Source of the DNA: UBA668 sp043740085
GTDB taxonomy: Bacteria; Actinomycetota; Acidimicrobiia; Acidimicrobiales; Ilumatobacteraceae
Length of the DNA stretch: 64,000 nucleotides
NCBI GenBank assembly: GCA_043740085.1
Contig: JAYUCY010000143.1
Location: 1 to 64,000, forward strand
Direction of reading: 5' to 3'
Both the position numbers and the translations under genes were made by a program. The notes under the pieces were generated by a model, which did no database searches, was not told the DNA's origin, and was given only the letters and a program-made list of their open reading frames with translations. Every line of letters begins with the position of its first letter. The first letter of the stretch is position 1. Shown here one piece after another: positions 34,214-42,526 of the stretch.

Positions 34214-36001
34214 CTAGAGGGCGGCGGCGAGATGCTGCAACTGGTTGGTGAGCTCGGCCGGGAGCCGATCACCGAACTGCGCCAGGTGTGCTTCGAACTG
34301 CGGCAGCGCGGCCTTCCAACCATCCACATCGACGGACAGCAGCGCGGCCATGTCGGCGTCGCTGACGTCGAGGCCGGTGATGTCGAGGCCGCCCGTGACG
34401 GGCAGGTAACCAATGGCTGTCCTGACCGCGTCGGCAGTGCCGTCGAGGCGCTCGAACACCCACTTGAGCACGCGCGAGTTTTCGCCATAACCGGGCCACA
34501 GGAAGCGGCCGTCGTCGTCGCGACGGAACCAGTTGACAAAGAAGATCTTCGGCAGGTTGGAGGCGTCGGCTGCAGCACCGAGGGCCAGCCAATGGGCGAA
34601 GTAGTCGCCCATGTTGTAACCGCAGAACGGCAGCATGGCCATCGGGTCGAAGCGCAGTACGCCGGCAGCGCTTTGCTGTGCAGCCGTGGTCTCCGAGCCC
34701 ATCGTGGCACCCAGGAACACACCGTGATTCCAGTCGAACGCTTGGTTGACCAGCGGCACCGTCGTGCGGCGGCGGCCACCGAACAAGATGGCGCTGATCG
34801 GCACGCCGGCCGGGTCCTGCCACTCGTCGGCAATTGACGGGCACTGCGAGGCCGGCGCAGTGAAGCGGGCGTTGGGGTGCGCCGCCGGCGTCTCGCTCTC
34901 CGGTGTCCAGGCATTGCCCTTCCAGTCGGTGGCACGGGCTGGCTTGTCGTCGCTCATGCCCTCCCACCACACGTCGCCCTGCGAGGTGAGCGCCGTATTG
35001 GTGAAGATGCTGTTGGCGTGCAGGCTGTGCATCGCATTTGCATTCGTGGCCCAGCCGGTGCCGGGGGCCACGCCGAAAAAACCGGCCTCGGGGTTGATCG
35101 CGTACAGGCGGCCGTCGGCGCCGTGCTTCATCCAGCAGATGTCGTCGCCAACGGTCTCGGCCTTCCAACCGGGGATGGTGGGGACGAGCATGGCCAGGTT
35201 GGTCTTGCCGCACGCACTGGGGAAGGCGGCCGCGATGAACTTGGATTGGCCGGCCGGGTTGGTGAGCTTGAGGATCAGCATGTGCTCGGCCAGCCAGCCG
35301 TCGTCGCGTGCCATCACCGAAGCGATGCGCAGCGCGAAGCACTTCTTGCCGAGCAGTGCGTTGCCGCCGTAGCCCGAGCCGTAGGACATGATCTCGCGGG
35401 TGTCGGGGAAGTGAACGATGTACTTGTTGTCCGGGTTGCACGGCCACGCAGAGTCGGCCTGGCCCGGCTCGAGCGGTGCGCCGACGGAGTGCAAGCACGG
35501 CACCCATTCGCCGTCGCCCAGCACGTCGAGAGCGCCTTGGCCCATGCGGGTCATGATGCGCATGTTGGTGGCAACGTAGGCGCTGTCGGTGAGCTGCACA
35601 CCGATATGAGCGATTGGCGAGCCAAGCGGGCCCATGCTGAACGGCACGACGTACATCGTGCGGCCCTTCATTGCGCCGGTGTAGAGCGCGTTCATTTCTG
35701 CGCGCATCTCGTCGGGGTCGCGCCAGTTGTTGGTGGGCCCAGCGTCGTCTTCCTTGATTGAGCAAATGAAGGTGCGGTCTTCCACGCGGGCGACGTCGCC
35801 TGGGTCGCTGTGCGCCCAGTAACTGTTGGGGCGCTTGGCCTCATCGAGCTTGGTGAAGATGCCTGCCTCGACCAGGCTCTGCGCCAGACAGTCGTACTCC
35901 TCGGCGGAGCCGTCGCACCAGTAGACGTCGGACGGCTGAAGAATTGCTGCCCAATCTGCCACCCACCGCTGCAATCGAGTGTTGCTCGTGGTTCCAGTCA
36001 T
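34214..36001 (-). CDS. pckG: Phosphoenolpyruvate carboxykinase (GTP)
   Basis: Gluconeogenic enzyme converting oxaloacetate and GTP to PEP, CO2 and GDP. The 595-residue length is typical of the GTP class. Key elements: the substrate arginine region around VEDRTFICS, the Mn-binding YGGNALLGKKC, the P-loop FPSACGKTN, the GDDICWMK metal site and the hinge-cysteine-containing PSACG. GAAGGAGA lies nine bases before the ATG at 36001, fixing the start. It stands alone, separated from the rpmB pair by a terminator hairpin. Confidence 0.97.
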   Translation of the reverse strand: MTGTTSNTRLQRWVADWAAILQPSDVYWCDGSAEEYDCLAQSLVEAGIFTKLDEAKRPNSYWAHSDPGDVARVEDRTFICSIKEDDAGPTNNWRDPDEMRAEMNALYTGAMKGRTMYVVPFSMGPLGSPIAHIGVQLTDSAYVATNMRIMTRMGQGALDVLGDGEWVPCLHSVGAPLEPGQADSAWPCNPDNKYIVHFPDTREIMSYGSGYGGNALLGKKCFALRIASVMARDDGWLAEHMLILKLTNPAGQSKFIAAAFPSACGKTNLAMLVPTIPGWKAETVGDDICWMKHGADGRLYAINPEAGFFGVAPGTGWATNANAMHSLHANSIFTNTALTSQGDVWWEGMSDDKPARATDWKGNAWTPESETPAAHPNARFTAPASQCPSIADEWQDPAGVPISAILFGGRRRTTVPLVNQAFDWNHGVFLGATMGSETTAAQQSAAGVLRFDPMAMLPFCGYNMGDYFAHWLALGAAADASNLPKIFFVNWFRRDDDGRFLWPGYGENSRVLKWVFERLDGTADAVRTAIGYLPVTGGLDITGLDVSDADMAALLSVDVDGWKAALPQFEAHLAQFGDRLPAELTNQLQHLAAAL

Positions 36002-36073
36002 TCCGGCGTTCTCCTTCGGGGGGATGTGCACAGCATGGTGCTCGATCTCAGTCTGCCAAACGCGACCCTTCAA

Positions 36074-36101
36074 CAAGAAAAGCCCGACCTCACGGCCGGG
36101 C
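36074..36101 (-). terminator. Rho-independent terminator after the rpmB pair
   Basis: On the minus strand an eight-base-pair stem (one G-T pair) with a GTGA tetraloop spans 36082-36101 and is followed at once by TTTTCTTGTT. It would end transcripts from rpmB and the OB-fold gene before pckG. Confidence 0.8.
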
Positions 36102-36121
36102 GATTTCATTGGACTGAACTC

Positions 36122-36166
36122 TCAACGACAGGTCACTCGACGACAGGTCACTCGACGACAGGTCAC
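36122..36166. repeat. Three tandem 15-base repeats
   Basis: TCRACGACAGGTCAC is repeated three times without gaps, ending next to the stop codon of the minus-strand OB-fold gene, plus a partial fourth copy (TCAAC) inside it. The repeats are non-coding, between stop codon and terminator. Confidence 0.75.
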
Positions 36167-36388
36167 TCAACTACCCGGGGTCTCCATGTCGACTTCGCTG
36201 CCGAGACGAAGGTGAGTGGCCCGCCCCGACGCATCGAGATCGAACACCACGCGCTGGCCTTGGCGCAGCATGCGGAAGATGGAACCGGCGAGCGCATCGG
36301 TGGCCAATTCGTAGTCAGCCATGTCGGTGTCGCACATGACGACACCGTCGGCCGACGCTGGATCGAAGCTCTTGATGACACCCTGCAC
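36167..36388 (-). CDS. Cold-shock-like OB-fold protein
   Basis: A 73-residue protein starting with GTG eight bases after the rpmB stop. The sequence (QGVIKSFDPASADGVVM, later LRQGQRVVFDLDASGRA) follows the strand order of cold-shock domains: G-x-V-K-x-F at the start and G-Q-x-V-x-F near the end. The aromatic RNP motifs of classical CspA are not conserved. It may bind RNA or the ribosome; the tight link to rpmB supports a translation role (inference). Confidence 0.7.
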   Translation of the reverse strand: MQGVIKSFDPASADGVVMCDTDMADYELATDALAGSIFRMLRQGQRVVFDLDASGRATHLRLGSEVDMETPGS

Positions 36389-36396
36389 GGGATGCC

Positions 36397-36588
36397 TCAG
36401 CCGGCCTTGACGATCTTGCCGCTCTTGATGCAACCGGTGCACACATAGAGCCGCTTGGGTGAGCCGCTGACGAGCGCGCGCACCCGCTGGATGTTTGGAT
36501 TCCAACGGCGCTTGGTGCGACGGTGGGAGTGCGACACGTTCATGCCCCAGCTCGGGCCTTTGCCACACACTTCACATACTGCTGCCAT
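36397..36588 (-). CDS. rpmB: Large ribosomal subunit protein bL28
   Basis: A 63-residue bL28 with the family features GPSWGMNVSHSHRRTKRRW and later NIQRVRALV, plus a zinc-binding cysteine set (CEVCG at the N-terminus, CTGCIKSGK at the C-terminus), making it the C+ form. It is divergent from fakA and followed by the OB-fold gene. Confidence 0.97.
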   Translation of the reverse strand: MAAVCEVCGKGPSWGMNVSHSHRRTKRRWNPNIQRVRALVSGSPKRLYVCTGCIKSGKIVKAG

Positions 36589-36628
36589 GACGTAACTTCT
36601 TCCACGAGCGATCTCAACGAGCGCAAAG

Positions 36629-36634
36629 ATGCTA
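36629..36634 (-). promoter_or_regulatory. -10 box of rpmB
   Basis: TAGCAT on the minus strand; the predicted leader of about 33 bases contains GGAAGAAG as ribosome-binding site. Confidence 0.45.
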
Positions 36635-36694
36635 CCAGCGAACTTCCTGCAACCGCCAAGCCCGCACCGGCATCTGTGCGGTGCGTGCTGTCAG

Positions 36695-36700
36695 TAGTCT
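36695..36700 (+). promoter_or_regulatory. Leaderless-type -10 box of fakA
   Basis: TAGTCT with seven bases to GTG 36708. It lies inside the longer open frame that begins at 36681, arguing against that earlier start. Confidence 0.45.
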
Positions 36701-36707
36701 TGCCGCC

Positions 36708-38384
36708 GTGCCGACCCTGGAACATCTCAGCTCCGATGCGTTGCGCAACACCGTCATCACCTTTCGCGATGCAATGAAGGCGCACGCCGCCGGCATCAAC
36801 AAGCTCAATGTGTACCCCGTGCCCGATGGCGACACGGGCACCAACATGGCTCGCACGCTTGATGCCGTCGTTGCCGAGATGGAGGGCGCCGACCGTGCGA
36901 TGGCCCCTACCTGCGACGCAATCAGCCACGGCAGCCTGATGGGTGCCCGCGGTAACAGCGGCGTCATCCTCAGTCAGATCCTGCGGGGCATGGCTGGCAC
37001 GCTGAAGGAGGCCACCGAGGGCACTGGAACCAAGGTGGCTGAGGCGTTGAAGGCGGCCTCTGCCGCTGCCTACCAAGCGGTCCTGAAGCCGATCGAGGGC
37101 ACCATCCTCACCGTGGTGCGCGAGTCCGCCGATGCAGCACATGACGCAGCGCAGGATGGCGGCTCGCTGGTCGTGGTGCTGCGCGCTGCTCGCGCGGCAG
37201 GCAAGTCGGCGCTCGATCGCACACCCGAGATGCTGCCGGTGCTCAAGGATGCGGGCGTGGTCGATGCCGGCGGGGCGGGTTTCCTGCTGCTCCTCGATTC
37301 TGCGCTGCACGTCGTTGATGGCGTCCCCATTCCTGAGCCCGACGACATCGACGGCCCGACTGCCGAACAGCTGGAGGCCGTGGCGCATCGCCGCGCTACC
37401 GACGGTGGCGTCGATATCACTGAGCTGCGCTACGAGGTCATGTACTTCCTGCACCTCGATGATGGCAAGATCGAGAACTTCAAGCAGGACTGGGGCGAGA
37501 TCGGCGACAGCATCGTGGTCGTCGGCGGCGACGGCCTGTGGAACTGCCACGTCCATACCAACGACATCGGCGCCGCCATCGAGGTCGCTATCGATCTGGG
37601 TGGCCGACCGAAGCAGATCCGCGTGACCGACCTGTTCGAGGAGATGGCGGCGGAGCATGCGCATCGCGAGGAAGCGCTCCTGGGCGGAGGCCACGCACCC
37701 AAGGCTGGTGCCGGCTTGCCTCCCGTGACGTGCGCAATCGTCGCTGTCTCCAGCGGCGACGGGCTCTCTGAGCTTTTCGCCGCACTTGGTGTGCAGGGCG
37801 TGGTCACCGGTGGGCAGACGCTGAACCCGTCGACTGCCGAACTGCTGGCTGCGGTGGAGGCGGTCAACGCGCAGCAGGTTGTAGTGCTGCCGAACAACAA
37901 GAACATCATTCCTGTCGCCCAGCAGCTTGATGCGCTGACCAGCAAGACGGTCTTCGTGGTGCCCACGAAGTCGATGCCCGAGGCGTTGGCCGCTTTGGTG
38001 CTGTACGACCCGGAGGCCGACGCGGCCGTCAACGCCGAGGAGATGTCCGAATCTGCCGAGTCGATGGCCACCGGCGAGGTCACCCAGGCCGTGCGGGCAA
38101 CGAACAGCGATGCCGGCCCGATTGAAGAAGGCGACTGGATTGGCATCGTGCGCGGCGACGGCATCGTGGTGGTCAGCGGCACGCTCGACGGCGCCACCGT
38201 TGCGCTGCTGGAGCACCTGGTTGCGCCCGGTCGCGAGATCGTGACGGTCATCGAAGGCCGTACTGCCAGCGGCGGTCATACCGATGTCATCCACGCGTGG
38301 CTCGAAGAGCATCGTCCTGGCGTGCAGGTGGAAGTGCACCGCGGCGGTCAGCCGCTGTACCCCTACCTCTTCGGCGTCGAGTGA
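36708..38384 (+). CDS. fakA: DAK2-domain protein, fatty acid kinase-like (FakA/YloV family)
   Basis: A 558-residue protein with an N-terminal Dak-type kinase domain (VYPVPDGDTGTNM near residues 34-47 binds the metal-ATP; HGSLMGARGNSGVILSQ follows). After it come a linker region and a C-terminal FakA domain with ANS/NNKN-type motifs (VVLPNNKNIIP). FakA phosphorylates fatty acids held by a FakB (DegV) partner, feeding acyl phosphate to PlsX/PlsY, and plsX is encoded 5.5 kb downstream. The GTG at 36708 is supported by the TAGTCT box and the conserved N-terminus. Its end overlaps recG as GTGA. Confidence 0.9.
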   Translation: MPTLEHLSSDALRNTVITFRDAMKAHAAGINKLNVYPVPDGDTGTNMARTLDAVVAEMEGADRAMAPTCDAISHGSLMGARGNSGVILSQILRGMAGTLKEATEGTGTKVAEALKAASAAAYQAVLKPIEGTILTVVRESADAAHDAAQDGGSLVVVLRAARAAGKSALDRTPEMLPVLKDAGVVDAGGAGFLLLLDSALHVVDGVPIPEPDDIDGPTAEQLEAVAHRRATDGGVDITELRYEVMYFLHLDDGKIENFKQDWGEIGDSIVVVGGDGLWNCHVHTNDIGAAIEVAIDLGGRPKQIRVTDLFEEMAAEHAHREEALLGGGHAPKAGAGLPPVTCAIVAVSSGDGLSELFAALGVQGVVTGGQTLNPSTAELLAAVEAVNAQQVVVLPNNKNIIPVAQQLDALTSKTVFVVPTKSMPEALAALVLYDPEADAAVNAEEMSESAESMATGEVTQAVRATNSDAGPIEEGDWIGIVRGDGIVVVSGTLDGATVALLEHLVAPGREIVTVIEGRTASGGHTDVIHAWLEEHRPGVQVEVHRGGQPLYPYLFGVE

Positions 38385-40504
38385 ACGAGATCACCCTTCG
38401 CGACCTGTCCGCGATCGGTGTCGATCGGCTGAAGGGGGTGGGTGAGAAGAAGCTTGCCTCGCTGCGCGAAGTCGGTGTGGAGAACGTGCTCGACCTCCTC
38501 ACCACCTATCCGAGGCGATGGGTTGACCGCACCAACGAGTGTCGCGTCAGCGACCTGCAGGCGGGGCAGGAGGCGCTCGTGTTGGTCGCCGTCCGATCCG
38601 TCACCAAGCGGGTCGGGCGTAATCGACGTTCCATCGTGGAAGCGGTCGTCGGCGATGGCAGCGGCCGCTTTCACGTTGTGTTCTTCAACCAGCCGTGGCG
38701 CGAGAAGCAACTGCGCGAGGGTCTGCAGATTGCGTTGTTCGGGAAGCCGGAAGTGTTCCGTGGCGGGCTGCAGATGACGAACCCAATCGTCGACATGATC
38801 GGCGACCGCACTGGGCGCATCGTCCCCATCTATCCACAGAGCGAGAAGGCGGCGCTGAGCACGTGGGAGATTGCGGGCTGGGTGGAGGATGCGCTCAAGC
38901 GCTGCGAGCCACGCAGCCTGGCCGACCCCGTCCCCTCCGCGGTGCGTCAGCGGCTGGGTCTGATCTCACGCAGCAAGGCGTTGCACAACATTCACCTTCC
39001 CGAGACGATGGGGGAGAAGGAGGTGGCCCGCCGCCGGTTGGCGTTCGACGAGTTGCTGCGCGTACAGACCGTGCTGGTGATGCGCAAGCGGGCCATCGAG
39101 CGCGAGTCACGCGGAATCCGCCACAAGCTGGACGGCGAGTTGGTCGAACGTCTGCGTGCAGCGCTGCCCTACGAGCTGACCGGCGCGCAAAAGCGAACGA
39201 TTGACGAGATCGAAGTCGACCTCGCCGGCCCGCACCCGATGCATCGGCTGCTGCAGGGCGACGTCGGCTCGGGCAAGACGCTCGTTGCCGTCAGCGCGAT
39301 GCTCACGGCGGTACAGGGTGGGCATCAGGGCGCATTGATGGCGCCAACCGAAGTGCTCGCCGAGCAACACGCGGCTGGTGTTCGTCGACTGTTGCAGGGT
39401 GTCACCGTGCCCGATCCGGGCAACCTCTTCGGCGATAGGCCGCTGCGCGTCGAACTGCTGACCAACCGCATCACGGGCAGCGATCGGCGCGACGTGATGG
39501 CCGGCCTGGCCGATGGCGCGGTGGACATCGCCATCGGCACACATGCGCTCATTCAGGAGGGCGTGCAGTTCCACAGCCTGGGAGTGGTCGTTGTCGACGA
39601 GCAGCACCGCTTCGGCGTCGAGCAGCGTGCCGCGCTACGCGCGAAGGGCGACGGCGATGTGGTGCCTGATGTGCTGGTGATGACCGCCACGCCGATTCCG
39701 CGCACCGCCGCGATGACGGTCTACGGCGATCTGGATGTGAGCGTGCTCGACGAGCTGCCACCGGGTCGCACACCCATTGTGACGAAGTGGGCGAATGGTC
39801 CGCTGATGGAGCAGGGAGCCTGGGCGACAGTTCGCGAGGAGGTCGCCGCGGGCCGTCAGGCGTTTGTGGTCTGTCCGCTCATTGAGGAGAGCGAGAAGCT
39901 GGAGGTGGCCAGCGCGCAGGAGATGTATGAGCGGCTGCACTACGACGAGCTGAAGGGTCTGCGCATGGCGCTGCTCCATGGGCGGATGCCGTCAGTGGAG
40001 AAGGAGGCCGTCATGGAGTCGTTCCGCCGCGGCGACCTCGATGTGCTGGTCGCGACGACTGTCATCGAGGTCGGTGTGGACGTACCCAACGCAACGGTGA
40101 TGGTGATAGTCGATGCCGACCGCTTCGGTATCGCGCAGCTGCACCAGCTGCGCGGGCGTGTTGGTCGCGGTGTGCACCCGTCGACATGTTGGCTGGTGAC
40201 GCAAGCGGTCGAGGGTCGCAACCCGCGGGTCGAGGCGCTGGTGGCCACCACCGACGGTTTCGAGCTGGCGGAGGTCGACCTCGACCTTCGCGGTGAGGGC
40301 ACGCTGATGAACACAGCCCAAAAGGGTCGCAGCGACTTGCGTCTGGCGTCCTTGCGGCGCGACCGCGAGCTCGTGGCGCTGGCTCGTGAGGTTGCGTTCG
40401 AGATTGTTGATCCAGATCCGATGCTGGACAACAACCCGCTGCTGCTCGACGAGCTGCGCCTTCTGTTCACCGCCGACGACGAAGCGTTTCTCTTCAAGAA
40501 CTGA
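38381..40504 (+). CDS. recG: ATP-dependent DNA helicase RecG
   Basis: Branch-migrating helicase that processes stalled forks and Holliday junctions. At 707 residues it has an N-terminal wedge/OB domain (about 60-160) and an SF2 core with Walker A GDVGSGKT near residue 293, DEQHRFGV as motif II, MTATPIPRT as motif III and the C-terminal QLRGRVGRG plus TRG-region. The GTG start overlaps the fakA stop (GTGA); the upstream frame to 38297 is inside fakA. fakA-recG-rsmD-coaD is a conserved actinobacterial and firmicute order. Confidence 0.97.
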   Translation: MNEITLRDLSAIGVDRLKGVGEKKLASLREVGVENVLDLLTTYPRRWVDRTNECRVSDLQAGQEALVLVAVRSVTKRVGRNRRSIVEAVVGDGSGRFHVVFFNQPWREKQLREGLQIALFGKPEVFRGGLQMTNPIVDMIGDRTGRIVPIYPQSEKAALSTWEIAGWVEDALKRCEPRSLADPVPSAVRQRLGLISRSKALHNIHLPETMGEKEVARRRLAFDELLRVQTVLVMRKRAIERESRGIRHKLDGELVERLRAALPYELTGAQKRTIDEIEVDLAGPHPMHRLLQGDVGSGKTLVAVSAMLTAVQGGHQGALMAPTEVLAEQHAAGVRRLLQGVTVPDPGNLFGDRPLRVELLTNRITGSDRRDVMAGLADGAVDIAIGTHALIQEGVQFHSLGVVVVDEQHRFGVEQRAALRAKGDGDVVPDVLVMTATPIPRTAAMTVYGDLDVSVLDELPPGRTPIVTKWANGPLMEQGAWATVREEVAAGRQAFVVCPLIEESEKLEVASAQEMYERLHYDELKGLRMALLHGRMPSVEKEAVMESFRRGDLDVLVATTVIEVGVDVPNATVMVIVDADRFGIAQLHQLRGRVGRGVHPSTCWLVTQAVEGRNPRVEALVATTDGFELAEVDLDLRGEGTLMNTAQKGRSDLRLASLRRDRELVALAREVAFEIVDPDPMLDNNPLLLDELRLLFTADDEAFLFKN

Positions 40505-40540
40505 CGTCCGAGGTTCGCTCGGTTCGGGCAGACTGCACGA

Positions 40541-41098
40541 ATGCGCCGTTCACTTGCCGCTCTCGTCGCCTGCCTCGTTGTGTTTTCAGCGTGCTCCGAC
40601 ACGGGTTCCAGCTCCGACTCGACTGTCGCTCCGGGCGAGACGGCGGCTCCGGTTACGGGTGAGCCGGAGGGCACGCAGACCTTCACCGGTCTTGAGCAGA
40701 CCCACGTGGATACGCCGGTGGATTACCCGCAGACACCGCCCGTGGGCGGCCCGCACACCCAGGCGTGGCAAACCTGCGGCTTTTACGACGTCGAGTTCCC
40801 CAAGGAGCGTGGCGTGCACTCAATGGAACATGGCGCAGTCTGGATCTCGTACACGGCTGGACTGCCCGATGCCGACCTCGCATTGCTGAAGGCGTTTGCC
40901 GAGAGCGGCAAGGAAGTGTTGGTCAGCCCGTTCACCGGTTTGCCGACCCTCATCGTCGCGTCGGCCTGGGGCAAGCAGTTACACCTTGAGTCGGTCAACG
41001 ACCCACGCCTCGCACAGTTTGTGACCCTGTTCGACGACGGCCCACAAACGCCAGAGAAGAATACCCCCTGCGCGCAAGGCACCACCGGCACCAACTGA
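40541..41098 (+). CDS. DUF3105-family lipoprotein
   Basis: A 185-residue lipoprotein with signal MRRSLAALVACLVVFSA and lipidated Cys18, a Ser/Thr/Ala linker, and a DUF3105 domain. The domain is recognised by TPPVGGPHTQAWQTCGFYD and HSMEHGAVWISY, whose histidines and cysteine suggest metal binding. The function is unknown. A CAGACT sequence six bases before the ATG resembles the leaderless boxes with one mismatch. Confidence 0.87.
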   Translation: MRRSLAALVACLVVFSACSDTGSSSDSTVAPGETAAPVTGEPEGTQTFTGLEQTHVDTPVDYPQTPPVGGPHTQAWQTCGFYDVEFPKERGVHSMEHGAVWISYTAGLPDADLALLKAFAESGKEVLVSPFTGLPTLIVASAWGKQLHLESVNDPRLAQFVTLFDDGPQTPEKNTPCAQGTTGTN

Positions 41099-41180
41099 TG
41101 AGACCAGACCGGCTGGAGGTGTCCATGCCCGCGATCCGCCGTCAGCGCCCGACGGGTCGGCGCGTACAGCGCGGCTGGCC

Positions 41181-41204
41181 ACCGGTGGTCGGACCGGTGG
41201 TCGG
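41181..41204. repeat. Tandem 12-base repeat
   Basis: ACCGGTGGTCGG occurs twice head to tail in the 119-base gap after the DUF3105 gene, with an overlapping palindrome CCACCGGTGG. Otherwise the gap shows nothing. Confidence 0.6.
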
Positions 41205-41217
41205 TACCGGCTGTCGT

Positions 41218-41409
41218 TTACCAGCTGGCGTGGTCGGGGGAGCCGTCGCCCTCGTCGGGCAGCACCAGATCCCAGCGGTCGCGGCAGTCTTCGCAGCGGT
41301 AGGCAACGATGTCGCCGGGCAACCAGATGCCGTCCTCGGTGGGGTGCGTGAGCAGGTGGCAACGGCCCCCGCAATCGACGCAGGTGATGGTGGGTTCCGG
41401 TTGCAGCAC
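41218..41409 (-). CDS. Small zinc-ribbon protein
   Basis: A 63-residue protein with two CxxC pairs, CVDCGG near residue 10 and CEDC near residue 39, forming a probable zinc ribbon, and an acidic C-terminus. It begins with GTG and is divergent from rsmD. No function can be assigned; it is reported because the paired cysteines and codon use look genuine. Confidence 0.6.
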   Translation of the reverse strand: MLQPEPTITCVDCGGRCHLLTHPTEDGIWLPGDIVAYRCEDCRDRWDLVLPDEGDGSPDHASW

Positions 41410-41414
41410 GCCCG

Positions 41415-41420
41415 TAGTCT
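41415..41420 (+). promoter_or_regulatory. -10 box of rsmD
   Basis: TAGTCT seven bases before an ATG (41428) that opens only an eight-codon frame. The rsmD ATG at 41445 follows 17 bases later with a GGAG upstream, so the transcript may carry a tiny leader peptide overlapping rsmD. Confidence 0.35.
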
Positions 41421-41444
41421 GGCCGAGATGGAAGCGGAGACGGC

Positions 41445-41957
41445 ATGCGAGTGATCTCGGGCGAGTTTGGTGGGCGGCGTTTGGTGTCGCCCGATGGTGA
41501 GACCACGCGGCCGACGACGGACAAGACGCGCGGTGCGGTGTTCAACTCGCTGTCCAGCATGGGCATCCTCGACGGCGCAGTCGTGGCCGACCTGTATGCA
41601 GGCTCGGGGGCATTGGGCATCGAGGCAATTTCCCGCGGTGCCGTCAAATGTGTGTTCGTGGAGCGCGATCGTGCGGCCCTGCTGGCACTGCGCGAGAACA
41701 TCGCCACGCTGGGCATCGACGACCGGTGCACGGTGCACGGCACCGATGTGATGGCCTGGGTGCCGGCAATGCGGAATGTCGACATCGCGTTCATCGACCC
41801 GCCCTACGCCTTCGACGCGTGGCCAGTGCTGCTGAAACTGGTCGACGTCGGTTTGGTGGTCGCCGAGGCCGACGACCCGGTCGAAGCGCCCGAGGGCTGG
41901 ACGCAACTGCGCTCTCGTCGCTACGGCCGCGCGTGGGTCACCCTGCTCGAACGCTGA
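41445..41957 (+). CDS. rsmD: 16S rRNA (guanine(966)-N(2))-methyltransferase
   Basis: A 170-residue Rossmann methyltransferase. N-terminal MRVISGEFGGRRL and PTTDKTRGAVFNSL are the RsmD signature; VADLYAGSGALGIEA binds SAM and DPPYAF is the N6/N2 catalytic motif. It methylates G966 in the 30S P-site region. It is followed 65 bases later by coaD, the usual pairing. Confidence 0.95.
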   Translation: MRVISGEFGGRRLVSPDGETTRPTTDKTRGAVFNSLSSMGILDGAVVADLYAGSGALGIEAISRGAVKCVFVERDRAALLALRENIATLGIDDRCTVHGTDVMAWVPAMRNVDIAFIDPPYAFDAWPVLLKLVDVGLVVAEADDPVEAPEGWTQLRSRRYGRAWVTLLER

Positions 41958-42007
41958 CGACGACCCGCCGAATCAGCTGTGCTGGAAACCAACGCAGTAT
42001 GAACGGC

Positions 42008-42013
42008 TAGCGT
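42008..42013 (+). promoter_or_regulatory. Leaderless-type -10 box of coaD
   Basis: TAGCGT with nine bases to the ATG at 42023. The in-frame GTG at 42014 touches the box, so the ATG is preferred. Confidence 0.45.
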
Positions 42014-42022
42014 GTGGCCGCC

Positions 42023-42526
42023 ATGGCGACCGTTCTCTACCCCGGAAGTTTTGATCCGCTGCACCTGGGCCATATCGACGTCATCGAGCAATCGGTGGCG
42101 CTGTTCGGCAAGGTCATCGTCGGTGTGATGCACAACCCGACGAAACCCGGCGGCATGTTCACGCTGGAGCAGCGAAAGGACATGATCCGAGCGAGCATTT
42201 CGTACCTGCCGTCGGTGAAGGTGATGGCCTTCGAGGGCCTCGCCGTCGACGCTGTCAAGCAGGTGAAGGCCGCCTTCATCGTGAAGGGGCTGCGCACCGG
42301 TGGCGACTTCGAAGTCGAGCAGCAGATGGCGCATACCAACCATGCGGTCAGCGGCGTGCGCACCGTCTATTTGCCGTGTAAGCCAGCGCTGGTGTCCATC
42401 AGCAGCCGCTTCATTCGTGAGATCGCCCAGTACGGTGGCGATGTCACCTCGCTGGTTCCGGCACCGGTCGCCGCCGAACTGGCCCTGCTCTTTCCCACAC
42501 ACTCCAACACTTCTGAGATCTCATGA
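42023..42526 (+). CDS. coaD: Phosphopantetheine adenylyltransferase
   Basis: Penultimate enzyme of coenzyme A synthesis, 167 residues. Nucleotidyltransferase motifs are YPGSFDPLHLGH at residues 5-16 and the C-terminal SISSRFIREIA; KGLRTGGDFEVEQQMA is the central signature. It overlaps the next gene by four bases (ATGA). Confidence 0.97.
   Translation: MATVLYPGSFDPLHLGHIDVIEQSVALFGKVIVGVMHNPTKPGGMFTLEQRKDMIRASISYLPSVKVMAFEGLAVDAVKQVKAAFIVKGLRTGGDFEVEQQMAHTNHAVSGVRTVYLPCKPALVSISSRFIREIAQYGGDVTSLVPAPVAAELALLFPTHSNTSEIS

Noticed and set aside
36540..38339. 599-residue open frame opposite fakA
   Set aside because: Antisense shadow; the composition and absence of motifs contrast with the clear FakA protein.
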